This document shows, piece after piece, positions 37,147-46,374 of a stretch of 64,000 nt of DNA (position 1 is its first letter; every line of letters begins with the position of its first letter). This DNA is from Sphingobacterium sp. GTDB taxonomy: Bacteria > Bacteroidota > Bacteroidia > Sphingobacteriales > Sphingobacteriaceae. The stretch is taken from NCBI GenBank assembly GCA_031286695.1, contig JAITTY010000010.1, positions 186,001 through 250,000 on the forward strand. Direction: 5' to 3'. The notes under the pieces are model-generated. The model searched no databases. It saw nothing but the letters and a program-made list of their open reading frames with translations, and was not told the origin of the DNA. Made by a program: the position numbers and the translations under genes.

Positions 37147-37596
37147 TTATACGACTGTTGCGGTCTTCAATACATTGCGATAAGGGTAAGAATGGAAGAT
37201 ATGCCTGCGGGCAAATCGGCCTAAAGAATCTGCGTTGACAAATTTAATATAGTCATTACGCTGAACACCAAAATATTCATATTGACTGCCATCATGAAAA
37301 GTGACTGTTAATATTTGTCCTTTCCAATCAATATCCTGAATACCAGAATTGGTAATTGTTTCGGTGTATATCGGTAATTGTTGTTCCAATGTCTCCGGAC
37401 AAATGCTTACCAAGAAATGGTAGGCTTCAATCATTTCCACACTTTTTTCTTCTGCAGCCAAACGACCTTCTTCATCATTGACAAATTTATCTGGATGACA
37501 TTCTTTCATGATTGTTCGGTAGGTAGATTTCAGAGTTTTAAGATCCACAGATTTATCTACGTTAAGTAACTTCCGGTAGTCGGCAATTTTTTTCAT
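37147..37596 (-). CDS. J-domain/KTSC-domain fusion protein
   Basis: A 149-residue cytoplasmic protein. The N-terminus is a J-like domain (YRKLLNVDKSVDLKTLKSTY, HPD at 34-36) able to stimulate a DnaK-type chaperone. The C-terminus (about 85-149) matches the small KTSC domain (LTVTFHDGSQYEYFGVQ, YIKFVNADSLGRFARRHI). Such fusions occur in Bacteroidota; the role is not known to me. A perfect TATCTTTG element 5 nt upstream of the ATG implies a very short leader. It is a stand-alone gene convergent with the STN-repeat gene. Confidence 0.85.
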   Translation of the reverse strand: MKKIADYRKLLNVDKSVDLKTLKSTYRTIMKECHPDKFVNDEEGRLAAEEKSVEMIEAYHFLVSICPETLEQQLPIYTETITNSGIQDIDWKGQILTVTFHDGSQYEYFGVQRNDYIKFVNADSLGRFARRHIFHSYPYRNVLKTATVV

Positions 37597-37601
37597 GGCG
37601 G

Positions 37602-37609
37602 CAAAGATA
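37602..37609 (-). promoter_or_regulatory. TANNTTTG -7 element, near-leaderless
   Basis: TATCTTTG on the minus strand ends 5 nt before the ATG of the J/KTSC gene. It matches the Bacteroidota -7 consensus exactly; no clear -33 TTG was seen. Confidence 0.5.
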
Positions 37610-37651
37610 TGCTTAATAATCAGATTAGTTGCTATGGAATAGGAAAAAAAC

Positions 37652-37873
37652 TTATTTCTTCAACAAGGTTTTTACATAGAGCTGCTCGACCTTCTCTCTT
37701 GCCCAAGGTGTTTTCCTTAAGAAAGTTAGGGATGATTTGACGCTCGGATTTTCATTGAAGCATCGGATGGATATGCGTTGTCCCAACTCTTCCCAACCAT
37801 AATACTCCACTAAATATTCAATGATGGTGTCGAGCCTTTTTCCGTGTAATGGATTATTAATTTGTTCTTGCAT
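37652..37873 (-). CDS. VF530-family (DUF2132) small protein
   Basis: A 73-residue protein matching the VF530/DUF2132 family from end to end: NNPLHGKRLDTIIEYLVEYY, GWEELGQRISIRCFNENPSVKSSLTFLRKTPWAREKVE. The family is a small helical fold with suspected DNA binding, role undefined. The whole length fits the family. A TACCTTTA element (37878-37885) lies 4 nt upstream of the ATG, one base off the -7 consensus, pointing to an almost leaderless mRNA. It shares its orientation with the J/KTSC gene but has its own promoter. Confidence 0.88.
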   Translation of the reverse strand: MQEQINNPLHGKRLDTIIEYLVEYYGWEELGQRISIRCFNENPSVKSSLTFLRKTPWAREKVEQLYVKTLLKK

Positions 37874-37959
37874 ATTGTAAAGGTAGTAATCTTCAAATTA
37901 TGGATTAAGCTAATTTTTAGGGCATAGTTGAAATAGCATGCTGCAATACTGTCGGGTAC

Positions 37960-38481
37960 CTACTCGTATCCATTCAGTTGTACAGCTAGATTTTTTAGAT
38001 CGAGATGAAGCTTTTCGTCCCAAATTTCTCCCGTCGCATCTAATTTTCCTTTGACTCCTTGTATAAGTAGGTTTCTTTTTTCGTCAATTTGAGCTCCCAA
38101 TCCTTGCATAATGCGTTGTAGCTCGACATGAGCTGTTTCACCTTGCGCTGCTGCGGTAATAATACTGACGGGTTTACCTGTGAAAACTGTTGTTGTTGCG
38201 CACCATTCAAGTAGATTTTTTAATCCGCTCGGTACACTGAAAATATATTCTGGGCTGCTGATCAATACGATGTCTGCATCATTAATTACCTGACGAAGTG
38301 CAATTATTTCTATAGGAGGATGAGATTGGCTCTCTTCCGGATCAAAATGCGGTAGTTCTTTTAAACGGTCAAATAGCGTGAAATGGATATCGGCACCTAT
38401 TTCTTGTTGGAGGTGATTGACAATATGGTGATTGGATGAATGTGTACTAGCACTACCTACAATAGCAAAAATAGTTTTCAT
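37960..38481 (-). CDS. NADPH-dependent FMN reductase family protein
   Basis: A 173-residue flavodoxin-fold protein. The ATG at 38481 (MKTIFAIVGSAST) is preferred to the one nine codons earlier since the first beta strand begins at once. The phosphate-binding loop is GSASTHSSNH; the second cofactor segment is ISSPEYIFSVPSGLKNLLEW, typical of NAD(P)H-dependent FMN/quinone/azo reductases. Cytoplasmic, probably dimeric. Substrate unknown. Single gene, divergent from the sigma gene at 38696. Confidence 0.88.
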   Translation of the reverse strand: MKTIFAIVGSASTHSSNHHIVNHLQQEIGADIHFTLFDRLKELPHFDPEESQSHPPIEIIALRQVINDADIVLISSPEYIFSVPSGLKNLLEWCATTTVFTGKPVSIITAAAQGETAHVELQRIMQGLGAQIDEKRNLLIQGVKGKLDATGEIWDEKLHLDLKNLAVQLNGYE

Positions 38482-38695
38482 GAGTGTTTGATTATTAGGA
38501 GAGCACAATTAGGCCCTTTGCATTTTTATTTTTTATCTTGATTCTGATGGCACTAAATTACAATATTCAATTCAAATGATTTTCTTTGTTCTTCGGTTGA
38601 ATGTAATTTTCCCTTTCTTTCTCCTTTTACCGATTAAGTTTATACTTTTGGAATAGGGGACTTGTATTAGCCTTTTTCGGATTATAAGCTTTGTT

Positions 38696-39253
38696 ATGAG
38701 AAATAAAATGGGGTACCGCTTATTGTGGGAACGTATTCGTACTGGAGACGAGACTGCTTTCTTTGATCTGTATGCGGCGCTCTATCAGGAGCTTGTTAAT
38801 TTTGGAATACGCACTTGTGGTGACAGTGATTTGTCAAGCGAGGCGACCGATCAGGTTTTTGTTAAAATTTGGGAGAAAAGAGAGCAGCTAGATCGGGTAG
38901 AAAATGTACAGTCCTATCTTATTACTTTTTTGAAAAGACGTATTCTGCGTCTACTGGAGAAACAGCATAAAATAAATACTGCGCTTCAAAATGTGAAAGC
39001 AGAGGACGACTGGGTTGAAATGCCCTATGAAGAATTTGTTATTAAGGTACAGACCAATGAGATTATACAGATCCGTCTGAAGGACGCACTGGAGAAATTA
39101 TCTTTTCGGCAGAAGCAGCTGGTTAATTTGAAGTTCTTTGAAGGCTATTCTTATGAAAAAATAGCTGAAACGACGCAGATGTCTGTGAAAACGGCCTACA
39201 ATACGCTTTATGATGCTTTAAAAATTCTGAGGGAGGAATTGAAGGATATCTAA
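38696..39253 (+). CDS. ECF sigma-70 factor (SusCD-associated)
   Basis: A 185-residue ECF sigma factor. Region 2 (about 20-90) has FFDLYAALYQELVNFGIRTCG and LSSEATDQVFVKIWEKREQL; region 4 (about 125-180) has LEKLSFRQKQLVNLKFFEGYSYEKIAETTQM and SVKTAYNTLYDALKILREEL. The order sigma, FecR, STN-bearing SusC, SusD is the complete classical surface-signalling set. A 187-bp gap separates it from the anti-sigma gene, larger than in the other three modules of this window, with a small GCCTT/AAGGC hairpin (39266-39282) that may attenuate readthrough. Confidence 0.92.
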   Translation: MRNKMGYRLLWERIRTGDETAFFDLYAALYQELVNFGIRTCGDSDLSSEATDQVFVKIWEKREQLDRVENVQSYLITFLKRRILRLLEKQHKINTALQNVKAEDDWVEMPYEEFVIKVQTNEIIQIRLKDALEKLSFRQKQLVNLKFFEGYSYEKIAETTQMSVKTAYNTLYDALKILREELKDI

Positions 39254-39440
39254 GTTTTGCGTATGGCCTTTTATTTTAAGGCTTCATTAATAACATGCTC
39301 GTACGATAGCTGTAAAGTACTTGTATGTTGGTGTTTTTGTTTAAAATAATGTGTTGATTTACAGTTGTTTGAAAAATAATTTAAATTTTCTTTAGGAAAA
39401 AGCTAGGCTTTAGGGCACTATAGAGTAAATACCCAAAAGA

Positions 39441-40541
39441 ATGAGCCAAAAAGATTATAAACAGTTAGAAGATTTTTTGATTGACGATACTTTTCAAAAG
39501 TATTGTTCAGGGGAAGATAAAAACTGTATTCTATACTGGCAACAATATAGCCTAAACCATCCCGAACAAGCTGAGACTATTTTAAAAGCGAAGCGCCTAT
39601 ATCAACTGTTGGTCGGTAACCGTAAACCTGTGAATGAACAATTGGAAAAATTGAAAACTGATCTTCAAAATTCTTCCGTTGAACATTTTGTGTCAAATCG
39701 ATTTAATTGGGCCAGATGGGGCGCTGTTGCAGCGGTACTCATTGCTTTGGTATCCGGTGGACTCTGGTATTATTCGCAGTCAAGCAAAGTGGATAATATA
39801 TTACCTATCACGTCAATTGGGCAGGTTTACCAAACGAAGAAGGGTGAAAAAAAGACTTTTGAATTGGGCGATGGGAGCACCGTAACGTTAAATTCAGGAA
39901 GCCGACTTGAGCTCGCTGCTGATTTCAATCAGGAATTGCGGGTTGTAAGGCTTGCCGGCGAAGGCTATTTTCAGGTAGCGAAAAATAAAGAGAAACCTTT
40001 TGTAGTACAAGCTTCTGATTTTGATATCAAGGTCCTGGGAACAACGTTTAATGTGAAGAGTTATTCCGATGAACCCACAGCAGAAGCACTGCTTGTCGAA
40101 GGTTCTATTGAAATGAAGAGCAAAGGGCAACGGGAAAATTCCGTTATCATTAAGCCAAATCAAAAAATTACGATTTACAAGAACCAAAACGAAATTGCAG
40201 TCCAGCATAAAACGAATAAACCAATTTCGAACAAATTGCCGATTAAGGAAATTGCTATAGAGAACATCCCTGCAGTAGAATCGAACATCGCTGAAATACC
40301 AGATATTGCATGGCGTGAAAACAGATTAGAAATCGTGGACCAAGATTTTGAATCTCTTCGCCGGACGTTGGAACGTTGGTATGATGTGGATATACATATT
40401 CAAAACGACCAATTAAAACAATACCGTTTTACAGCAACCTTCAGCAAAGAAAATATTGCTCAGGTGCTGAGTGCTTTACAAAAAGTTGAACCTTTTAAAT
40501 TTGATGTATATGGGAGAAAAATAACTATATCAGAAAAGTAA
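39441..40541 (+). CDS. FecR-family anti-sigma factor
   Basis: A 366-residue anti-sigma factor. Cytoplasmic sigma-binding region about 1-88, membrane helix about 92-110, FecR domain about 120-230 (LGDGSTVTLNSGSRLELAAD, GEGYFQVAKNKEKPFVVQAS, VLGTTFNVKSY), then a linker of about 50 residues and the STN-like DUF4974 domain (about 290-366; IVDQDFESLRRTLERWYDVD, YRFTATFSKENIAQVLSAL). Complete. It should hold the sigma factor at 38696 and be triggered by the STN domain of the SusC encoded downstream. A hairpin lies right after its stop. Confidence 0.93.
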   Translation: MSQKDYKQLEDFLIDDTFQKYCSGEDKNCILYWQQYSLNHPEQAETILKAKRLYQLLVGNRKPVNEQLEKLKTDLQNSSVEHFVSNRFNWARWGAVAAVLIALVSGGLWYYSQSSKVDNILPITSIGQVYQTKKGEKKTFELGDGSTVTLNSGSRLELAADFNQELRVVRLAGEGYFQVAKNKEKPFVVQASDFDIKVLGTTFNVKSYSDEPTAEALLVEGSIEMKSKGQRENSVIIKPNQKITIYKNQNEIAVQHKTNKPISNKLPIKEIAIENIPAVESNIAEIPDIAWRENRLEIVDQDFESLRRTLERWYDVDIHIQNDQLKQYRFTATFSKENIAQVLSALQKVEPFKFDVYGRKITISEK

Positions 40542-40543
40542 AA

Positions 40544-40569
40544 AAGGATGGTGGACCAACACCATCCTT
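40544..40569 (+). promoter_or_regulatory. hairpin between anti-sigma and susC
   Basis: A perfect 10-bp stem AAGGATGGTG / CACCATCCTT (40544-40553, 40560-40569) with a 6-nt loop starts 2 bp after the FecR stop. It is followed by CATTG, not a T-run, so it is more likely a processing or stability element than a terminator. Confidence 0.6.
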
Positions 40570-40645
40570 CATTGAAAAAATGATTAACCAAAAGCAGCAA
40601 CATTGGGGCGTGCTGCTTAATATTAATTTTAACCAACACTAAAAT

Positions 40646-43600
40646 ATGATTAAAAATTGCTTATTGCAAATGCGCAATGGATATATTGTGCATTTTAGAT
40701 TCATTATCCGGATGAAACTAGCCTTAATTATGACTACGTGTGCTGTTATGAATGTTTCGGCAAATGTATTTTCCCAACAAAAAGTCTCCTTGGATGTCCA
40801 AAAAACAAAACTGAGCAAGGTACTTAAAATGATCGAGGAGCAAAGTGACTATTACTTTGTGTACAATTCGACGAATGAAAATTTAAATAAAGAGGTGTCT
40901 GTCAATGTGAATAATACCAAGGTATTGGACGTATTGACAAAGCTTTTCAATAAAAGTGGATTGGTTTATTCTGTTTCCAAAGAAGGTCTCGTCGTCGTGA
41001 GCCAACAGCAGCAAGTCGCTGTCGTAGGTCTTGTCACTGACGATAAAGGCAATCCCCTAGCTGGTGCTACGGTACGTGTTAAGGGAACCGCGATGGGAAG
41101 GGCAACGGATATCAATGGACGTTTTATGATCGATGCGGCAACAGGAAACACCTTGATTATTTCTTTTGCTGGTTACACTTCGCAAGAAGTGGCCGTAACC
41201 AAAGAGGGGGATCTGAAAATTGTTTTATTAGAAGATAATCGGATGCTTAATGAGGTTGTTGTGACGGCATTGGGTATGAAGAAAGAAAAACGCTCGTTGG
41301 GATATTCTGTTACGCAGGTTGCCGGTGAATCCCTAACCACAGCCCGTGAAAATAATGTGATGAATTCACTCGTAGGAAAGGTGGCCGGACTAGATGTCAG
41401 TTCCACATCTGGTGGTGTGGGAGCAGCTTCCAATGTGACCATTCGCGGTATATCGAGTTTAAATCAAACTAATCAACCATTATACGTGATCAATGGTATC
41501 CCTATGGAGAGTAAGCCGGTAGGGATCGGAAATGCAAATACCAAAGGAAACTCAGGAAGTCAATGGGATAATGCACCAGATCTTGGCGATGCGATAGGTA
41601 ATATCAATCCGGATGACATTGAAAGTATTTCGGTACTGAAAGGTGCAGCAGCATCTGCATTATATGGTTCCAGAGCTAAAGCGGGTGTCATCCTAATCAC
41701 AACAAAATCAGGTAAAGGTAATTCGATCGATTTCAATAGTAACCTTGTTGCCGAGCAGATCATCAATAACACAAATTGGCAAACAGTCTATGGTCAGGGG
41801 GCGAACGGTGAAAAACCAACTACGCAAGCAGGAGCGGCCCAAGTGGGGGGATCGAGCTGGGGAGCTAAATTGGACGGTTCTCCGGTCGTTCAATTTGACG
41901 GTGTATCGCGACCATATTCATTACAAAAAGGGAATTTAGATCGGTTTTATCGTACTGGTTCAACATGGACAAATACGCTGGCATTAAATAAATCATTTGA
42001 TGGCGGATCTATTCGTCTGTCGGGAACAGATGTCAATAATCGGTCAGTTGTTCCGAATTCAGGACTGAAAAGACAGTCTTTTAATTTGGTCGGTCTATTT
42101 GAACCACTCAAAGGTTTGACGATTGATGCGCGTTACAACATGATTTTGGAGCAAGTCAAAAATCGCCCCATGGTTTCGGATGGTGCCGGAAATGCCAATT
42201 ATAACGTTATGTTTTTGCCGACTAGTATCAATGTCAACGATTTGAAGCCATGGAAGGATGACAATGGAAAAGAGATACTTTATAATTCAGGCAATGTGTA
42301 TGCGACCAATCCTTGGTTTGCGGCAAATGAGTTTATCAATAATACCAGTCGCGACCGTTCCATAGCATCTGTTACGGCTAAATATACCATGGGCAACGGT
42401 TTGTTTGTTCAAGGAAGAGCGGGACGGGATGGCTATACCGATCATTATAAAAATGTATTGCCTTCTGGTACGGGTTACTATGAAAATGGTAAAATCGCTG
42501 AACAAGAAACCAAATTTGCCGATATCAATGCGGATATCTTGGTAGGTAAGTCGTTTACTTTCGGAGATTATACCTTGACGCCTAATCTGGGTGCCAGTTA
42601 TCGAAACACGAAGGTTAGACAAACAACAAATTTAGGAACTGATTTTGCCATATTTGGGGTCTACAATATTCTAAATGCAAAGAACAAATCCGTGGGATAT
42701 CTGCAAAATGAATCAGAAACACAGTCAACATATGGTACTTTGGAATTTGCCTATAAAGATGTTGCCTATTTAACAGGAAGCTTACGCTCAGATTGGTTTT
42801 CGACATTGGCTACACCGGGGTTTGATAATAAATTGAATTCGGTTTATCCAGCAGTTTCGGGATCATTTATCTTTTCAGAATATCTAAAACCATCCTGGTT
42901 AAGTTTCGGAAAGTTAAGAGCAGGTTTTGCGCAGGTAGGACAAGCCACAGATCCCTATCAAACCTTGTTAACGTATAATTTTAGAAGTGAGGTACTCAAT
43001 GGACAACCTCTTGGAGTTATCTCTAATGTTAATATTCCAAACTCTTCCTTGAGAGCTTCGACGGCAACTGAGTTGGAAATTGGAACTGAACTCCGTCTTT
43101 TTAACGATCGCTTAAATTTGGATTTAACCTGGTATAACAAGAAGTCAAAAGATGAAATATCCAATATTACAACACCTTCTGCAAGCGGATATATCGGCGC
43201 TGTACTCAATGCTGGAAAAATGCAAAATAAAGGATTTGAAGCCTTGATTTCAGCTACTGTTGTCAAAACGGATGATTTTAAATGGGTATCTTCACTGAAC
43301 GGTTCTTACAATGACAATAAGATTATTTCGTTGGCTGAGGGCATGGATGAACAATCAGTAGCAATTTCACGCTCAGGTGTGGGGTACTTGATGAATAAAA
43401 TGGGTATGCCTGCTTTCCAGATCTTGGCTTACGATTATAAATACGATAGTAATGGTGAGATCGTAAAATTGGCCGACGGTTCTCCTGATCGAGGGGAATT
43501 AAAATCTTATGGTTCGGCGATGAACAAATGGTTCGCAGGCTGGAACAATGAATTTAACTATAAAAGGTTCAATTTCTCTTTCTTGATTGATGGAAAATGG

Positions 43601-43987
43601 GGTGGAAAACTTTTCTCAGGAACGGATTACTACGGTTATATTTTTGGATTACATCAGGAAACTGTAGCTGATCGTGAAAGTTTAGGGAGAACAGCATCGA
43701 CTTATTATACCAATACAGCCAATAATGTCTCGAAGATATTTGTCAATAGTGCTGATTTTATCAAGCTGAGACAGGTTATTATGGGGTATACTTTCCCGTC
43801 CAACTTGTTCAACAATAAAATTAAGTCGATTACAGTAAGTGCTGTCGCCCGTAACCTCTGGACAATCATGAAGAAAACAAATAATATTGATCCAGAATCG
43901 AGCTATAACGCAACCTTTCCAGGTATAGAGCTTGGTGGTGTACCAGCGGTGCGTACTTACGGTGTTAATTTAAGTGTTAAATTCTAA
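40646..43987 (+). CDS. SusC/RagA-family TonB-linked transporter with STN domain
   Basis: A 1113-residue outer-membrane transporter. Signal peptide preceded by a 22-residue extension (start at 40646; Met23 at 40712 is the alternative, giving MKLALIMTTCAVMNVSANVFSQ). Then an STN domain (about 45-118; LSKVLKMIEEQSDYYFVYN, KVLDVLTKLFNKSGLVYS) for signalling to the anti-sigma factor, a carboxypeptidase-like domain (about 127-205; GLVTDDKGNPLAGATVRVKG), LNEVVVTALGMKKEKRSLGY, the plug (VTIRGISSL, LYVINGIP, AASALYGSRAKAGVILI) and the barrel ending in YGVNLSVKF. The only SusC in this window with STN. SusD partner follows after 12 bp. Substrate unknown. Confidence 0.95.
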   Translation: MIKNCLLQMRNGYIVHFRFIIRMKLALIMTTCAVMNVSANVFSQQKVSLDVQKTKLSKVLKMIEEQSDYYFVYNSTNENLNKEVSVNVNNTKVLDVLTKLFNKSGLVYSVSKEGLVVVSQQQQVAVVGLVTDDKGNPLAGATVRVKGTAMGRATDINGRFMIDAATGNTLIISFAGYTSQEVAVTKEGDLKIVLLEDNRMLNEVVVTALGMKKEKRSLGYSVTQVAGESLTTARENNVMNSLVGKVAGLDVSSTSGGVGAASNVTIRGISSLNQTNQPLYVINGIPMESKPVGIGNANTKGNSGSQWDNAPDLGDAIGNINPDDIESISVLKGAAASALYGSRAKAGVILITTKSGKGNSIDFNSNLVAEQIINNTNWQTVYGQGANGEKPTTQAGAAQVGGSSWGAKLDGSPVVQFDGVSRPYSLQKGNLDRFYRTGSTWTNTLALNKSFDGGSIRLSGTDVNNRSVVPNSGLKRQSFNLVGLFEPLKGLTIDARYNMILEQVKNRPMVSDGAGNANYNVMFLPTSINVNDLKPWKDDNGKEILYNSGNVYATNPWFAANEFINNTSRDRSIASVTAKYTMGNGLFVQGRAGRDGYTDHYKNVLPSGTGYYENGKIAEQETKFADINADILVGKSFTFGDYTLTPNLGASYRNTKVRQTTNLGTDFAIFGVYNILNAKNKSVGYLQNESETQSTYGTLEFAYKDVAYLTGSLRSDWFSTLATPGFDNKLNSVYPAVSGSFIFSEYLKPSWLSFGKLRAGFAQVGQATDPYQTLLTYNFRSEVLNGQPLGVISNVNIPNSSLRASTATELEIGTELRLFNDRLNLDLTWYNKKSKDEISNITTPSASGYIGAVLNAGKMQNKGFEALISATVVKTDDFKWVSSLNGSYNDNKIISLAEGMDEQSVAISRSGVGYLMNKMGMPAFQILAYDYKYDSNGEIVKLADGSPDRGELKSYGSAMNKWFAGWNNEFNYKRFNFSFLIDGKWGGKLFSGTDYYGYIFGLHQETVADRESLGRTASTYYTNTANNVSKIFVNSADFIKLRQVIMGYTFPSNLFNNKIKSITVSAVARNLWTIMKKTNNIDPESSYNATFPGIELGGVPAVRTYGVNLSVKF

Positions 43988-43999
43988 TTGCAAACAATC

Positions 44000-45595
44000 A
44001 TGAAAAGATATATTAAGCCGGTATTTGTTAGTTTAATGGCAGCAACTTTATTGATGGAAAGTAGCTGTACAAAAGATTTTGAAAAGATAAATACAGATCC
44101 CACTGCCTATGGTAGAGAAAATTGGGATCCAAATTATACATTAAGCTCCGCACAATTGTTCTACACGGGGAGTTTTGATTTTGCATACGATACTTGGCGG
44201 GGAAACCTTATTTATTCTTCCACAATGATGCAGGGTTTATCGACTGTGGTGAGTTATTGGGCCGGAGACAAATATATACTGAATGAGGGGTATACTGCCG
44301 CTTATTGGGGTAATGGTACTGTTGGTGCTTATATCGAACAGGTTCGTAATATTGTCGATGTTGTAGAGTTTACAAGAGATAAACCGAAATATGCTAACCT
44401 TCATAATGTTGCACGAATTTGGAAAGCACTCATATTTGCCCGTTTGAGTGATTTGTATGGTGATGTTCCTTATTCGGAGGCGGGGTTAGGTTTTTATAAT
44501 AAAATCTATAAGCCCAAATATGACAAGCAGCAGGATATCTACAGTGACCTGTTGAAAGAACTGGAGCAAGCTACTGCCGCTTTAAAGGATGATGGCGATA
44601 AAGTCACTGGTGATGTTATTTATAAAGGTGATATTGCCAAATGGCGGAAATTCGGTAATTCTTTATTGCTTCGCACAGCGATGCGTTTGGTTAAAGTAGA
44701 CGAAGCAAAAGCAAAGGAATATGTGCAAAAGGTTGTTGGCAAGACGATGGATACTAATGCAGACAATGCATTTATTCTTCATGACGAGTCTGGATCGAGA
44801 GTTACCCAAAATAGAAATAGCCAAGTGTTACTAGGCGATGGCGGACAGGAAAATTATTATGTAAAATGGTCTAAAACATTTATAGATTATTTAAAAAACA
44901 ATAATGATCCGAGATTGCAAAAGGTTGCTGTCACAAAACTATATTTATCGGAAAAGGACAAGGTGCAAAACGGAAGTTTTATCACTGACCCAGCTAAACA
45001 AAAGGGTATGCCTAACGGTAAGGATCTAGGCTCGAATGCGCAATATAATATCAGCAGTGATCCGAGTTACACGACTTTTTCGGATTATTCCTCTCCCAAT
45101 CCTAATATGATTAAGCGAACCGGTGCGACATTTATTTTGACCTATGGAGAGTCCGAATTGCTTTTGGCAGAGGCTGCTCAACGTTGGGGCATCGGTGGTA
45201 GTGCGAGCGACCATTATAAAAAAGGCGTGAAGGCAAGTATTACCTACCTGAATCAATATGATGGCTCACTAGCGATCAGTGATGGAGATGCTGAATCTTA
45301 TCTAGCGGCTCATCCATTTGATGCGGCAGATGCCTTGAAGCAGATAAATACCCAATACTGGGCACATACGATAACCATGCTCGACTTTTATGAAACTTGG
45401 AGCAACTGGCGTAGAAGTGGGTATCCAGCATTGACTCCGGTGAACTATCCTGGAAATGCAACTTCGGGGACTATTCCAAGAAGATTCCCTTATCCTTCTA
45501 CTGAAGCGGCTATCAATGGCGAAAATTACAGAGCAGCTTCGGCCGCAGTACCTGGCGGAGATAAGTTGTCTGGTCGAGTTTGGTGGGATAAATAA
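44000..45595 (+). CDS. SusD/RagB-family lipoprotein (SusD-like group 2)
   Basis: The ATG at 44000 is preferred over the in-frame TTG at 43988. 531 residues; lipobox ESSCTKDF (Cys23). The sequence resembles the divergent SusD group with the KINTDPTAYG start (FEKINTDPTAY), YSSTMMQGLSTVVSYWAGD, ARIWKALIFARLSDLYGDVPYSEA and the late FILTYGESELLLAEAAQRW followed by YETWSNWRRSGYPAL. It partners the STN-bearing SusC. No polysaccharide enzyme is near, so the pair may import an oligopeptide, siderophore-like or other compound rather than a glycan; this is open. Confidence 0.93.
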   Translation: MKRYIKPVFVSLMAATLLMESSCTKDFEKINTDPTAYGRENWDPNYTLSSAQLFYTGSFDFAYDTWRGNLIYSSTMMQGLSTVVSYWAGDKYILNEGYTAAYWGNGTVGAYIEQVRNIVDVVEFTRDKPKYANLHNVARIWKALIFARLSDLYGDVPYSEAGLGFYNKIYKPKYDKQQDIYSDLLKELEQATAALKDDGDKVTGDVIYKGDIAKWRKFGNSLLLRTAMRLVKVDEAKAKEYVQKVVGKTMDTNADNAFILHDESGSRVTQNRNSQVLLGDGGQENYYVKWSKTFIDYLKNNNDPRLQKVAVTKLYLSEKDKVQNGSFITDPAKQKGMPNGKDLGSNAQYNISSDPSYTTFSDYSSPNPNMIKRTGATFILTYGESELLLAEAAQRWGIGGSASDHYKKGVKASITYLNQYDGSLAISDGDAESYLAAHPFDAADALKQINTQYWAHTITMLDFYETWSNWRRSGYPALTPVNYPGNATSGTIPRRFPYPSTEAAINGENYRAASAAVPGGDKLSGRVWWDK

Positions 45596-45663
45596 TTACA
45601 TTGGTTTGTTTTTGATTGAGGCTGGACTTTCGTAGTTTGGCCTCTTTAAACCTTTTATAAAAT

Positions 45664-46146
45664 ATGATAAACCTAAAAAATCACTTACTATTTGCGATCG
45701 CGGCTTCCTGTCTTGTCTTTTCATGTAAAAATAATGCTGAAAAGAAAGATGTTGATGTGGTAAAATCAAAATCTTTGACAGGTACCTATAAGCTTATTGA
45801 AAGCAAAACAATCAAAGGAAAGGATACCGTGACCGCTTTTACGGATACCAGCAAAACAGAGATGTTTAAAATGTTTAATGAAGACCACTTTTCTTTTTTT
45901 AATCACGATAAGGAAAAAGGTAAAGGTAAAGTGCCACTGTTTGTTGCTGGTGGAGGAACCTATTCTTTTGATGGTGTCAAGTATCAAGAGAGATTACAAT
46001 ACTGTTCAATGCGTGATTGGGAAAGTAATAAATTTGATTTTGAACTCACTTTAAAAGGAGATACATTGATTCAAATCGGTGAGGAAAATTTACCTGAATT
46101 AGGTGTCAAACATACGATTGTGGAAACCTATTTAAAAGTCAAATAA
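45664..46146 (+). CDS. small lipocalin-like lipoprotein
   Basis: A 160-residue lipoprotein with lipobox VFSCKN (Cys21). The mature part begins SLTGTYKLIESKTIKGKDTV and continues with short strands (MFKMFNEDHFSFFNHD, GGGTYSFDGVKYQERLQYC, FDFELTLKGDTLIQIGEE, HTIVETYLKVK), the G-x-Y/W start and beta-rich layout of lipocalin-like/DUF4488-type proteins. Function unknown. It follows susD by 68 bp and ends at a terminator, so it may be the last gene of the sigma-controlled locus. Confidence 0.65.
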   Translation: MINLKNHLLFAIAASCLVFSCKNNAEKKDVDVVKSKSLTGTYKLIESKTIKGKDTVTAFTDTSKTEMFKMFNEDHFSFFNHDKEKGKGKVPLFVAGGGTYSFDGVKYQERLQYCSMRDWESNKFDFELTLKGDTLIQIGEENLPELGVKHTIVETYLKVK

Positions 46147-46205
46147 TCGATATCCGAATACCTGAAATTTTAGATTCCCTATTAAGTTTATTTTATTAAT
46201 GCAGG

Positions 46206-46234
46206 CACTCAAGATCATTCTTGAGTGTTTTTTT
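46206..46234 (+). terminator. rho-independent terminator
   Basis: A perfect 9-bp stem CACTCAAGA / TCTTGAGTG (46206-46214, 46219-46227), TCAT loop, then T7. Confidence 0.93.
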
Positions 46235-46374
46235 GTTGAAAGGAGGTCTTTTAATGGGCTTTTGCACATTTTTAGAATTATTTTAGAAAAAAAATAAAAT
46301 TATATTGCAACATTTTCATCAGGGAATCGACTACATAGTAGAAACATAAGAATTAACAGTATTAATTTTAGAAC

